NCBI RefSeq assembly: GCF_003259255.1
Contig: NZ_QGOL01000003.1
Span: 186,001-250,000, forward strand
DNA: 64,000 nt
Source: Algoriphagus litoralis
Lineage (GTDB): Bacteria; Bacteroidota; Bacteroidia; Cytophagales; Cyclobacteriaceae
Direction of reading: 5' to 3'
A program made the translations under genes and the position numbers. Under the pieces are notes generated by a model that was given only the letters and a program-made list of their open reading frames with translations, had not been told where the DNA came from and did not search any database. Numbering within the stretch: the stretch's first letter is position 1; each line of letters opens with the position of its first letter. Shown here piece by piece: positions 1 through 8,833 of the stretch.

Positions 1-1
1 A

Positions 2-1522
2 CTTTGGTACGAACGGAATTTCGATTTGGAATTAAGCCCGAAAGGCAAGCGAATCCTGCTCAAGTTTGGTGCAGTGGATTGGGAAGCCGAAGTATGGGTG
101 AACGATAAGCAAGTGGGTAAGCATCAAGGTGGATTCGATTCATTTTCCTTCGATATCACCGATTTTTTGGTAAAAGGGAAGCAGCAAAAAATTCGAGTGC
201 GGGTATGGGATCCAAGCGATGCAGGTCCACAACCTCGCGGGAAGCAAGTTCAAGATCCGAAAGGGATTTGGTATACGCCGGTCACCGGTATTTGGCAAAG
301 CGTTTATATGCTAGAGGTGCCAACCGAGTATATTTCCTCAGTGTATTCGATGACGGATTGGGAAAATTCTGTTCAGGTCTTTTATCCTGAAGTCACCAAT
401 CCCAAAGCTGGACAGGAAGTGGAAGTTTCTGTTTTGGATCAAGGAAATCTTGTTGCGACTTTCAAAGGTCAACCCAATAAACCACTTCCGGTGCGCTTGG
501 AAAAACCTAAAACCTGGTCGCCGGATTCCCCATTCTTGTATGATGTTTCCATCAAAATTCTCGAAGGAAAGAAAATCATAGATCAAGTCACATCTTATGC
601 AGCCTATCGGGATATCAGAATGGCCAAAGATCAAAATGGCCATCAACGAATGTTTCTGAATGGAAAGCCGCTATTTCACTATGGCCCACTGGATCAAGGC
701 TGGTGGCCTGATGGGCTATATACAGCACCTACTGACGAAGCTTTACTTTTTGATATCCAAAAAACCAAAGAGATGGGCTTCAACATGATCCGAAAGCATG
801 TAAAAGTAGAACCTGCGCGCTGGTATTACCATGCGGATCGATTGGGGATGCTGGTTTGGCAGGACATGCCTAGCGGGGATATGGGAAATCGCTGGGAGGT
901 CAGACCGGGAGTCATCCGTGAAGGAATGTATAAAAACCGAACCGAGGAGTCAGAGGAGATTTTCAAAGCCGAGTGGAAGGAAATCATCAATGAATTCCGG
1001 TTTTTCCCTTCAATCGTAGCTTGGGTTCCGTTCAATGAAGCTTGGGGGCAATTCAAAACTGCCGAAATCACCAAACTGACCCGAGAGTTGGATCCCAGTC
1101 GATTGATCAACTCCGCAAGTGGCGGGAACTTTGAAATGACCGGATCAAAAGTCGTGGGGGATATCCTCGATCTGCACAATTACCCCGATCCAGTCATGCC
1201 CGACCCGCAGGTATTTGGCAAAGAAAATATTCTGGTTCTGGGGGAATTTGGAGGCTTGGGATTACCGCTGGAAGGTCATACTTGGCAGCTAAAGGACAAT
1301 TGGGGATACCAAAGTTTTTCTTCTCCCGAGGAACTGAAGGCTCGATACATGATTCTAATGGAAGATTTACTCAAGATGATTCCTAAAGGTCTGGCTGCGG
1401 CCGTTTACACGCAGACCACAGATGTGGAAGTGGAGACGAATGGGCTCATGACCTATGACCGAAAAGTCATAAAAATTGCACTGGAAGACCTCAGAAAAAT
1501 ACACGAGAGCCTTTACAAATGA
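2..1522 (+). CDS. Glycoside hydrolase family 2 protein, 5' end missing
   Basis: The reading frame is open through the left edge, so the N-terminus lies outside the window. The visible part begins with the GH2 sugar-binding jelly roll (WYERNF, then EVWVNDKQVGKHQGGF), then the immunoglobulin-like domain, then the TIM barrel. Counting from an internal TTG at base 26, the acid/base Glu of the NE pair in WVPFNEAWG is residue 338 and the nucleophile Glu in LGEFGG is residue 407. GH2 enzymes retain beta-galactosidase, beta-glucuronidase or beta-mannosidase activity; substrate cannot be decided here. No SusC/SusD pair is nearby, so a polysaccharide utilization locus is not supported inside the window. 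Confidence 0.9.
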   Translation, partial: LWYERNFDLELSPKGKRILLKFGAVDWEAEVWVNDKQVGKHQGGFDSFSFDITDFLVKGKQQKIRVRVWDPSDAGPQPRGKQVQDPKGIWYTPVTGIWQSVYMLEVPTEYISSVYSMTDWENSVQVFYPEVTNPKAGQEVEVSVLDQGNLVATFKGQPNKPLPVRLEKPKTWSPDSPFLYDVSIKILEGKKIIDQVTSYAAYRDIRMAKDQNGHQRMFLNGKPLFHYGPLDQGWWPDGLYTAPTDEALLFDIQKTKEMGFNMIRKHVKVEPARWYYHADRLGMLVWQDMPSGDMGNRWEVRPGVIREGMYKNRTEESEEIFKAEWKEIINEFRFFPSIVAWVPFNEAWGQFKTAEITKLTRELDPSRLINSASGGNFEMTGSKVVGDILDLHNYPDPVMPDPQVFGKENILVLGEFGGLGLPLEGHTWQLKDNWGYQSFSSPEELKARYMILMEDLLKMIPKGLAAAVYTQTTDVEVETNGLMTYDRKVIKIALEDLRKIHESLYK

Positions 1523-1599
1523 TTCATAGGAGAATAATCTGACCTAAGTGAATTGAAAATTAAAGAAGTGATTGGGTGCAGAGTGAAAATATCTGCTGT

Positions 1600-2268
1600 T
1601 CAATCACTTCCGAAGTTTTGCACCACTTTGAAATAAGGCATATTGTAAAAATTTTTTTCCAAATAAAGGCTTACTCCGCATCCCAGTGATTGGAAGCTTG
1701 GATTGAGGATATTCTGCCGATGTCCGGGTGAATTCATCCAAAGTTTCACCACCTCTTTTGCAAAGGAAATGTAAGTGTGAGGCGGAATGGTCTCTTTTTT
1801 CGAAGTGAAAGCATAAGTGAAAACACCGGAAGGATAGGGGGGATTTACCTTTCGGCCATTTTCATATTGCAGACCATAGGTCGAGCAGATATTCTCCCCA
1901 TAAAATTCCGGATTCAGCCCCTCTAGATGAAATCGATCTTGCACCGTGCGCTTGATCCGAATCTTACTCGTATGAGAATAGAAGCCATATTTCACCATAT
2001 CAGATGCATGTCCGGCAGCTACATTTTCGATTTTTGAATTGTATTTGAACCTTGGCAGCTTGGCTTTTATCCGCTCTTCATTTGTCACAAAAAATATAGC
2101 AGCCTGCAAAAGTGCAGCATCTGGCTGATTGAAGTCTATCTGCTCATAGAGTGCCTCTATTCTGTAAAAAGTGAATTCGTCATACTTGGAATAGGAATCC
2201 TTAGTCCAAGTTTGGCCCATTGTAAATTGAAAAATCAGGGTAAACCCAAAAACCAATAATTTTCTCAT
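1600..2268 (-). CDS. Exported CAP-domain (SCP/PR-1-like) protein
   Basis: A 222-residue protein with an N-terminal signal peptide (hydrophobic stretch ending FTMGQ near residue 19). The rest is a CAP domain: LLQAAIFFVTNEERIKAKL matches the first helix, AAGHASDMVKYGFYSH carries the first conserved His and the CAP signature, GENIC is the second motif, and WMNSPGHRQNILNP is the C-terminal signature with the second His. Bacterial CAP proteins are secreted; their biochemical role is mostly unknown. It converges with the GH2 gene upstream on the map and is separated by 117 bases from the efflux operon, so it is probably its own transcription unit. Confidence 0.88.
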   Translation of the reverse strand: MRKLLVFGFTLIFQFTMGQTWTKDSYSKYDEFTFYRIEALYEQIDFNQPDAALLQAAIFFVTNEERIKAKLPRFKYNSKIENVAAGHASDMVKYGFYSHTSKIRIKRTVQDRFHLEGLNPEFYGENICSTYGLQYENGRKVNPPYPSGVFTYAFTSKKETIPPHTYISFAKEVVKLWMNSPGHRQNILNPSFQSLGCGVSLYLEKNFYNMPYFKVVQNFGSD

Positions 2269-2385
2269 CCCGTCGAATTGTTATTTCTTAGGACGTAGTC
2301 GATTCTGAATTATTTTTGGTAACCCTGATTTTTATTTTTTGGTCTACTTGCGACCACCCTTTGCCAAGATCCTTGTCGACCTGAA

Positions 2386-2634
2386 TCAGTTGTCCTGAGG
2401 GATAGTAAGCAGCAGTTGAATTACTTCCTTGGGTGTACAGGCCTTGCCCAACATTTCATCCTGCAGAAATACCTGAAGATTGTATTCCAATTCAAAAATG
2501 AGCCCATTGATGAAAACAGGGTCCATGTTCAATTTTTGGATAAAATGGTCATTCTTTCGTTGGCCTGAGAGCGAGATGCCATAGGAGTGGAATACTTCCA
2601 CTGCTTTTTTGAGTTGTGCGTAATGTTGGTTCAT
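2386..2634 (-). CDS. Acyl-carrier-protein-like small protein lacking the phosphopantetheine serine
   Basis: An 82-residue protein starting 3 bases after the RND pump stop codon, so it is the last gene of the efflux operon. Residues 30-77 follow the acyl carrier pattern: FIQKLNMD, then helix II GLIFELEYNLQVFL, then CTPKEVIQLLL as the last helix. Where carriers have Asp-Ser-Leu, this protein has Asp38-Pro39-Val40, so it cannot be phosphopantetheinylated at the usual site. The resemblance is by eye and moderate. It may be a degenerate carrier that docks to a partner protein, or an unrelated small helical protein. No acyltransferase or ketosynthase is nearby. Confidence 0.55.
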   Translation of the reverse strand: MNQHYAQLKKAVEVFHSYGISLSGQRKNDHFIQKLNMDPVFINGLIFELEYNLQVFLQDEMLGKACTPKEVIQLLLTIPQDN

Positions 2635-2637
2635 ATT

Positions 2638-5600
2638 TCAAATTTTTGGTGGTAGTAACTTATACATCACCGGGGTGACGATTCTCGATAATACTGTGGA
2701 ACTGATCAATCCCCCAATCAATACAATGGCAAGCGGAGAAATCAGCGGATTGGTACTTAAAGCTATAGGAATCAAACCTCCAATAGCTGTAATAGTTGTC
2801 AAAACGATCGGCAAAAATCGAATTTCTCCTGCTTCACGTATTGCAGCATCCAAAGGTTTTCCTTCCTGCCTGAGTTGGTTGGTGAAATCTACCAAGAGGA
2901 TCGAAGTTTTCACTTCTATACCTGCTAACGCAATCAACCCGATGATTGCGACAAAAGAAAGTGAATTTCCTGTAATCCAGAGCGCTATGAGGGCTCCCAC
3001 CATTCCAAGCGGGATTACCGAGAGGACGATAATCGTGCTTTTGAAGGTTTTGAAAAGCAAGATTAAGACCGCAATGAATAGAAATACAGTGACAATAATC
3101 ACGGTGTTAAATCCTGCAAAAGACTCCTTTCGGGTCTCGTATTCTCCTCCCATTTTGAAATCATAGCCTTCCGGCAATTCGACTTGGTTCATTCTGGTGA
3201 TCACTTCGTTGATGACCTCATCGGCGAGAAACTTTTGATCCACAAAGGCCGATACAGAGACCGATCGTTCTTTATTGTAGTGATCTATAGTGAGCGTACT
3301 GCTTTCCAATTCCAGATTGGCGATTTGGGAGAGCGGAACACCTGCGCCTTGTTGATTGGTGATGTACAACCCATCGAGGTTGGCAAGTGTGGCCTTTTCT
3401 TCTCTTGGAGAGGAAAGCAAAATATCCCGTTCTTGCCCATCTGGATCTGTAAATGAACCCAGATTGAGACCCGCTAAAGCCAGTCTGACCGTGCGATCCA
3501 CCTCAGAAATGTTTATGCCAAGAAGTCGTGCTTTATCTTTCTGAATAGCTACCCGAACATCTGTTTTGAGGTTGGCTACGGGATTGTTTACATAGATCGT
3601 TCCCGGTGTAGACTTGACCAATTCTTCTACTTTGGCAGCGAGGGTACGTAGTGTGTCAAGATTTTCACCAGATAGACGAACTTCCACCGGCGCGGTAACG
3701 GGGGGGCCCTGTTCAAAATTTTTCACTTCGACTTTTGCTCCCACAAAGGTTGAAAATTTAGCCTTTAAGGCTTCGATCACTTCCAGCTTGCGTGGTGGCG
3801 ATGTTTCTGGATTGAGTTGGACAAAAATTTGGGCATAATCCGTTCGTTCGTTTTCCGGGATTTCGTTGTAATAAATCCGTGGGTTCCCTTTGCCAATGTT
3901 TGAAGCGAAGTTTTTCAGTTCCGGAATTTGGATCAGTTCTTTTTCTACCTGCTTGGAAATTTCATCTGTTGTGCTGAGGTTGGACTGAAGTGGGGAGGTG
4001 ATATTGATCAGGAAAGTTGGTTTTTCCGAAGGAGGAAAAAGACTAAACCCAATCAATGGAAACAGCCCCAAGGAAGCAATGAAAATCACTCCTGCCAGGA
4101 TCAAAGTTTGCGATGGTTTTCGCAAAGCTCGCTCCAAAAGTGGGGCATAGGTGGCATGGATTCCTCTTTGGAACAAGTCAAAAACCTTGTTGGAATGACC
4201 TGCTCCCTTATCCTTGAGCATCCACGTGGACAGAAAAGGAATAATGGTCAACGAAACCAACATAGATGCCAATACGCTCATGATCACGGCCATTGGAAGA
4301 CTCCGGACGAAATCTCCGGATCCCTCCGGTAGGAAAACCAAAGGTAAAAATGCGATGATCAAGGTCACGGTACAGCCTACCACGGATAATGAAATCTGTT
4401 TGGTAGCTTTCAGTGCCGCCTCCTGCTTGGAATATCCCTCTCGGATCCATCGTTCAATGTTTTCTACGACTACAATACTGTCATCCACCAAAAGACCCAA
4501 GGCGACCACCAATCCAACAATACTTAGCTGATTGAGTCCGTAACCAAGTGCATTAAGCAAAACCAAGCCAATTGCTAACGAAAGTGGGATAGAGATCATC
4601 ACGATGATGGATGCCCGATTACCCAATGGAAGAAGCGTGATAAATACCAAGCCAATCGCTATCAGGAAGTCAATTCCCAAACCACTCAAGCGTCGATTGA
4701 CATAGTCGGCCTGATCAAAGGCTGTGATCAAATCGATATTTTCTGGCAGCTCGCTTTTTACTTCTTCGATTGCCGTCAGGTATTTGGACTGGACTGAAGA
4801 AATATTGTTCCCTTCCTTCAAAGCGGCGGTGACGAAAATGGATCTGTAGCCATTTAGTCTCGTGATGTGTTTAGTTTCTTCAAAGTCATCTCTTACCTCA
4901 GCTACATCTTTGAGCTGGATGGATTTCCCTTGCACGGAAAAGACTACAGTTTCAGCGATTTCTTCTGCAGAAGTGTAATTTCCGCTGGTTTTCACATTGA
5001 AGCTTTTGCTTCCAGCATCTACTTGACCTCCAGGAATATTGCTGAGCTCACTTTGGATATTCCCAATGATGGCATTCAGTGGAATATTCATTTCAGCAAT
5101 TTCATCCAGCTTGAGGTCTATTCTGACAATCTGCTCAGGGAGTCCGAAAAGCTCCACTTTCTTTAGCTCAGTAATTTTCTCCAATTTATCCTGAAGCCTT
5201 TCCCCATACTTTTTCAGACTTTCTCTGGAGGCATTTTCACTGATCAATGCTATCTGAAGAATATTGACATCAGAGGGACGAACCTTATTGATTCTGATGG
5301 AGAAAATGTCCTCAGGAAGCTCTGGACGAAGGGTATTGACTTCGCGCACCAGCTCCTGGTACTTTTCATTGACGTCCTCATTGTAGTTGTATTCCACAAA
5401 CAGGACTGCCACACCATCCTTGATCTCGGTTTTGATTCGTTTGATGTCTTCGAGACCGTAGATCACTTCTTCCAGAGGATCCACTACCAGTTCCTCCATA
5501 TCCTCAGGACTTGCACCGGGATAAATTACGATCACGGGGAACTGAGGAGACTCGATGACCGGATCTTCACTTCTGGGCATATTGAAGAACGTAGTCAGCC

Positions 5601-5673
5601 CTACCGCTACGGTCATCAGGAAGATGACCAGTGTGAATTGGTAATTTTTTACCGCAAAATCAGAGATACGCAT
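2638..5673 (-). CDS. RND-family efflux transporter permease
   Basis: A 1011-residue inner-membrane pump of usual AcrB/MexB-family length. It has the N-terminal TM1 (about 12-30), a large periplasmic loop, a TM2-TM6 bundle, a second periplasmic loop and a C-terminal TM bundle ending near residue 1005. TM4 carries the proton-relay pair Asp397-Asp398 in GLLVDDSIVVVENIERW, which defines the family. Its start codon overlaps the adaptor stop codon by one base (TGATG), so the two are translationally coupled. Together with the adaptor and the TolC-type channel it forms a drug, detergent or lipid exporter under TetR control; substrate is unknown. Confidence 0.95.
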   Translation of the reverse strand: MRISDFAVKNYQFTLVIFLMTVAVGLTTFFNMPRSEDPVIESPQFPVIVIYPGASPEDMEELVVDPLEEVIYGLEDIKRIKTEIKDGVAVLFVEYNYNEDVNEKYQELVREVNTLRPELPEDIFSIRINKVRPSDVNILQIALISENASRESLKKYGERLQDKLEKITELKKVELFGLPEQIVRIDLKLDEIAEMNIPLNAIIGNIQSELSNIPGGQVDAGSKSFNVKTSGNYTSAEEIAETVVFSVQGKSIQLKDVAEVRDDFEETKHITRLNGYRSIFVTAALKEGNNISSVQSKYLTAIEEVKSELPENIDLITAFDQADYVNRRLSGLGIDFLIAIGLVFITLLPLGNRASIIVMISIPLSLAIGLVLLNALGYGLNQLSIVGLVVALGLLVDDSIVVVENIERWIREGYSKQEAALKATKQISLSVVGCTVTLIIAFLPLVFLPEGSGDFVRSLPMAVIMSVLASMLVSLTIIPFLSTWMLKDKGAGHSNKVFDLFQRGIHATYAPLLERALRKPSQTLILAGVIFIASLGLFPLIGFSLFPPSEKPTFLINITSPLQSNLSTTDEISKQVEKELIQIPELKNFASNIGKGNPRIYYNEIPENERTDYAQIFVQLNPETSPPRKLEVIEALKAKFSTFVGAKVEVKNFEQGPPVTAPVEVRLSGENLDTLRTLAAKVEELVKSTPGTIYVNNPVANLKTDVRVAIQKDKARLLGINISEVDRTVRLALAGLNLGSFTDPDGQERDILLSSPREEKATLANLDGLYITNQQGAGVPLSQIANLELESSTLTIDHYNKERSVSVSAFVDQKFLADEVINEVITRMNQVELPEGYDFKMGGEYETRKESFAGFNTVIIVTVFLFIAVLILLFKTFKSTIIVLSVIPLGMVGALIALWITGNSLSFVAIIGLIALAGIEVKTSILLVDFTNQLRQEGKPLDAAIREAGEIRFLPIVLTTITAIGGLIPIALSTNPLISPLAIVLIGGLISSTVLSRIVTPVMYKLLPPKI

Positions 5674-6716
5674 CAGTTCTGAATTTGAATTTTTGAACCA
5701 TCAGTCAAATAGGCACTACCGGAGGCAATCAGTTTTTTGTGATTTTCCAAGCCGCTGAGAACCTGCACAGTATTTTGTCCGATTTTTCCAAGAACCACTT
5801 TTACTTTTTTGGCTTGCTGATCATCATCGGTCACAAAAACATACCCACCCGAACCTTCCGCATCTAAAAGTGCCTCGTATGGGATCTCCCAACCGGATTT
5901 TTGTCTGGCAGGAAGAATCACCACCTTGCCAAACATGCCCGAGGCAAGGTTAGAATGCTCCTTGGTTTCTGAAGAAATCTCCACCCAATAGGCTCCAGTC
6001 ATCGGATCAGCTGCCTGACTTTTGCGTATCACGCGACCTGGTATGCTGTCTGAAGAAGAGTTCAAAATCACTGCCTGATCACCTACGGAAATGATATTCC
6101 AGTTTTGATCATTGACTGTAGCCTGAAGGACCCAATTCCCCTGATTAGCCCCGTTAATTTGAAGGACTGGAGCTCCAGAACTTACTTGCTGCCCGGCGTT
6201 GACAAATTTTCGGAGAACAAAACCATTTTGAGTTGCACGGATCTGGGAGTAGGATAGGTTGAATTCTGCAGTCTTGACTTGCTGCTCAGCGATGTCCAAA
6301 GCAGTTTTGCTGTTTTGAAATTGTTCTAACGTAGCCACACTGTCCCTGTACAGCCTACCTGCACGCTCATAATCCCGTAGCGCCTTTTCATAGGCTAGTT
6401 TGGATTGGTTGAGGCCGGCTTGGATTTCGGTCAAATCCACCGCTGCCAATAGTTGTCCTTTTTTTACTGCATCGCCTTCTTGCACGAGGAGTTTGGACAC
6501 GATACCCCCGACTTTAAACGAAAGGATGGTTTCATCCTTCGTAGAAAATGTACCGCTGGCGTTGATTGGCAGGGAAAAGGTGTCTTGCTGTAGTTCGATG
6601 ACCCTCACAGGGATGGATTCACCTAGAGTCGGGGTTTGCGTTTCGGTTTCGTTTTTACTGCAAGCAGCAAAAAGAATCAAAAGGGGAAGGATGAAATAAT
6701 GTGTGCGATATCTCAT
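5673..6716 (-). CDS. RND efflux periplasmic adaptor (membrane fusion) lipoprotein
   Basis: A 347-residue HlyD/AcrA-type adaptor. The N-terminus has a lipoprotein signal with the lipobox cysteine in FAACSKN (Cys19), so it is probably anchored in a membrane by lipid. It contains the lipoyl/biotinyl-like half motifs around a helical hairpin (VGGIVSKLLVQEGDAVKKGQLLA and later RATQNGFVLRKFVNAGQQVSSG), then beta-barrel and membrane-proximal domains. It sits between the TolC-type gene (3-base gap) and the pump (1-base overlap), the usual order for a tripartite efflux operon. Confidence 0.94.
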   Translation of the reverse strand: MRYRTHYFILPLLILFAACSKNETETQTPTLGESIPVRVIELQQDTFSLPINASGTFSTKDETILSFKVGGIVSKLLVQEGDAVKKGQLLAAVDLTEIQAGLNQSKLAYEKALRDYERAGRLYRDSVATLEQFQNSKTALDIAEQQVKTAEFNLSYSQIRATQNGFVLRKFVNAGQQVSSGAPVLQINGANQGNWVLQATVNDQNWNIISVGDQAVILNSSSDSIPGRVIRKSQAADPMTGAYWVEISSETKEHSNLASGMFGKVVILPARQKSGWEIPYEALLDAEGSGGYVFVTDDDQQAKKVKVVLGKIGQNTVQVLSGLENHKKLIASGSAYLTDGSKIQIQN

Positions 6717-6719
6717 GGC

Positions 6720-8072
6720 TTAGAAAGTTTCGGAGGTTAGTTGACGCTCAAGGATAGCAAGCGACTTGAGCAGATCGTAGGAGGATATGGTTTTTTGAAG
6801 TGAGGCTTGAGTCAGTTGATTTCGGGCATCGATGAATTCAATGAGTGAGTTTGTTCCCTCCTTAAATCCCCGATCCACCAGTCTGAAGTAGGCTGCAGAG
6901 GACTCCAGTTTTTTCTCCGCAGATTTTAAAGCTGCCTGATTGGTTATCACTTCGTTTTTGGCAAGCTGGAGATCGAGGGATAATTTATTCTGCAGAAGTG
7001 ATTTTTGATTTTGGACGGACTGTAGCCCAAGTTCACTTCGGTAAATCTGATTTCTGTTTCTTCCTCCTTGGAAAATCGGCATCGAGAGGTTGATTCCCAA
7101 AATTGCATACCGCGACTGTTCATCAAAAGCCCAATCAAAACTCTGTGAACCTAGGTCTGCATAGGTATTTATTTTGGGGACCCAATAGTTTTTGCCGGCT
7201 TTGATGAGAGTCTCTTGGATACTTTCGGCAGTTTGAACTTGGAGAATTTCTGATCTCCCACTTAGATCTTGGCCCCGGAGTAGTTCATCAAGGATGGCCA
7301 AATCTGCAAATTGCTCTTCGAAAATTACTTCGGAATTTACAGGTCGATTCAAAAGGAAATTGACATAATGTGCTGCATTTCGTTTGCGGCTTTCTGCCTC
7401 GATCAGGAGCGCATTGATGTTTTCTACTTCACTTTCGGCACGAAGAACAGAAGCGGGGAGGCCTTTGCCATTTTCCAGCAGGGATTTATTGTCGCGAAGG
7501 TTTTGCTCCACCAATCCTTGGCTGCTTTGGATGACTCCGATCGCAGTGTAGGCCGTGCAGTAATTGTAATAGGCTACCTTGATGTCTTGAATGAGATTAG
7601 CCTCGTAGGTTTTTAGCTCAAATTCAGAAAGAAGCACTTGCTTTTCTCGGATCTTTCGCTGGTAAATCAGATCTGTATTGACCAAAGGCATAGAGGCTCG
7701 AAATCTTGCATCGTAGAAGTTGTCCGGCAGCAATTGTTCTGAGACGTTTTCCAGCTGGGGAAATGCAGAAGTTCCTGTCAGTTGGTTCAAGGTGGAGTAG
7801 ACGGGATTGAGCAGATCACCAATAGGAAAGTCAATGGTTCTACCCCCGGAGGCTAACGTGTAGCTTGCCCCAAAATCGAGGCTAGGAAGGAAGTAACTTT
7901 TGGCGTCTTTGAGGGTCAGGATTGCTCGCTGCAGGTCTATGTTTTTATCCTTCAGTACCAAATTATTCTCCAGACCTTCCTGAATGTACTGCTCCAAAAC
8001 AGTTTGTCCATGAGCTTGAGGCACGGAATAGAAAAGCAGGCAGCCCGAGAGTAGAAGTATAGCCTTTTTCAT
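6720..8072 (-). CDS. TolC-family outer membrane efflux channel
   Basis: A 450-residue outer-membrane factor with a signal peptide (MKKAILLLSGCLLFYSVPQAHGQ region) and two long alpha-helical repeats typical of OEP/TolC proteins. An upstream ATG 31 codons earlier would run into the tetR coding region, would put basic residues before the signal peptide and would overlap the operator, so the start at MKKAI was chosen. It leads the adaptor and pump in the same operon with a 3-base gap downstream. The 52-base gap to tetR holds an operator copy, so this promoter region is probably repressed by the TetR protein. Confidence 0.92.
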   Translation of the reverse strand: MKKAILLLSGCLLFYSVPQAHGQTVLEQYIQEGLENNLVLKDKNIDLQRAILTLKDAKSYFLPSLDFGASYTLASGGRTIDFPIGDLLNPVYSTLNQLTGTSAFPQLENVSEQLLPDNFYDARFRASMPLVNTDLIYQRKIREKQVLLSEFELKTYEANLIQDIKVAYYNYCTAYTAIGVIQSSQGLVEQNLRDNKSLLENGKGLPASVLRAESEVENINALLIEAESRKRNAAHYVNFLLNRPVNSEVIFEEQFADLAILDELLRGQDLSGRSEILQVQTAESIQETLIKAGKNYWVPKINTYADLGSQSFDWAFDEQSRYAILGINLSMPIFQGGRNRNQIYRSELGLQSVQNQKSLLQNKLSLDLQLAKNEVITNQAALKSAEKKLESSAAYFRLVDRGFKEGTNSLIEFIDARNQLTQASLQKTISSYDLLKSLAILERQLTSETF

Positions 8073-8092
8073 TATTGTTCGATGTTTTATTT

Positions 8093-8107
8093 TTAAACAG
8101 TGTTTAA
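8093..8107. promoter_or_regulatory. TetR-type operator copy 2 (tetR-tolC gap)
   Basis: A perfect inverted repeat, ttaaaca-g-tgtttaa, 7 bases each side of one centre base. It is the exact reverse complement of the core of the operator in front of tetR. It lies in the 52-base gap between the tetR stop codon and the TolC-type start codon. Binding of the product of tetR is inferred. Confidence 0.75.
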
Positions 8108-8124
8108 TAATGGGGTAAATTTTT

Positions 8125-8742
8125 TTAGAGCCGATCCAGAATTTTGTAAAATTCTTCCAAACCATCTTTCACGATTTGATCCTGTCTATGCGGAAGTACT
8201 ACTTCACAGCGCTTTCTGATGCTGAGTGATACCAAACCGTGAACTGTAGCCCAGACCATGTAGGAGAGCGCCTCGGGATCATGTCCTGCGAAGTGCCCAA
8301 CTTTGATGCAATCATCAATAGTCATCCTCAGGTAGTTGAACGTTCCGCCACCTTCTTTCCAAGCATCATGTTCAGAATTGAAAACGTGATCAATAGGAGC
8401 TTCTTTGATAAACATAAGATCGTACATATCAGGGTTTTCCATGGCGAAGGTTATATAGACACTTCCCATAGCCTTCAACCGCTCCATAGGATGCCGGACG
8501 GTAGCGAGGACTTGCATTTTTTCCATCAATTGAATAAAACCACCCTGATGAAGCGCATGAAATATCTCGTTCTTGTCCCGGAAGTAATGGTATATGATCC
8601 CAGGGCTGTATTCGATCCGATCGGCGATGTTGCGGATAGAGGTTTTTTCCACACCTTTTTCCAAAAAAAGTGATTTGGCTGCCACCAAAATTCGATCTCG
8701 CAATTCTTCCTTATCTCGTTCCTTTCGATCTGCTATTCCCAT
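8125..8742 (-). CDS. TetR/AcrR-family transcriptional repressor of the efflux operon
   Basis: A 205-residue regulator. The N-terminal HTH is clear: RILVAAKSLFLEKGVEKTSIRNIADRIEYSPGIIYHYFRDKNEI, the standard TetR recognition helix and YHYF motif; the C-terminal two thirds is the ligand-binding helical domain. The ATG at MGIADRKE was chosen over an upstream TTG because the promoter's -7 element overlaps that TTG. It heads the operon tetR-TolC-adaptor-pump-ACP-like. Two identical palindromes, one inside its own promoter and one before the TolC gene, argue for autorepression and control of the pump. Confidence 0.93.
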   Translation of the reverse strand: MGIADRKERDKEELRDRILVAAKSLFLEKGVEKTSIRNIADRIEYSPGIIYHYFRDKNEIFHALHQGGFIQLMEKMQVLATVRHPMERLKAMGSVYITFAMENPDMYDLMFIKEAPIDHVFNSEHDAWKEGGGTFNYLRMTIDDCIKVGHFAGHDPEALSYMVWATVHGLVSLSIRKRCEVVLPHRQDQIVKDGLEEFYKILDRL

Positions 8743-8760
8743 GATAATAATTTGAACAGT

Positions 8761-8797
8761 CAAAAATAATTAAACACTGTTTAATTTTACAAACAAA
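8761..8797 (-). promoter_or_regulatory. tetR promoter with embedded operator copy 1
   Basis: Read on the minus strand, a -33 TTTG (8790-8793, with a second overlapping TTTG to 8797) is followed after 21 bases by TATTTTTG (8761-8768), a perfect match to the Bacteroidota -7 element TAnnTTTG. A perfect 9-1-9 palindrome, aattaaacactgtttaatt (8768-8786), fills the spacer. A bound dimer there would block RNA polymerase, as in other TetR systems. Transcription should start near base 8754. Confidence 0.7.
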
Positions 8798-8800
8798 ATC

Positions 8801-8824
8801 AAAATTTTTTTTTTTTAAAAAAAA
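8801..8824. repeat. Homopolymer tract (A4 T12 A8)
   Basis: Four A, twelve T and eight A residues in a row lie between the kef gene stop and the tetR promoter. It can fold on itself but has no GC stem, so it is not a standard terminator. Such runs are prone to length change by slippage. Confidence 0.6.
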
Positions 8825-8833
8825 TTCAAAACC

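Noticed and set aside
8073..8165. A 31-residue N-terminal extension of the TolC-type protein
   Set aside because: It would overlap tetR and the operator and would bury the signal peptide.
8801..8824. The A/T run as a terminator of the kef operon
   Set aside because: No GC-bearing stem.
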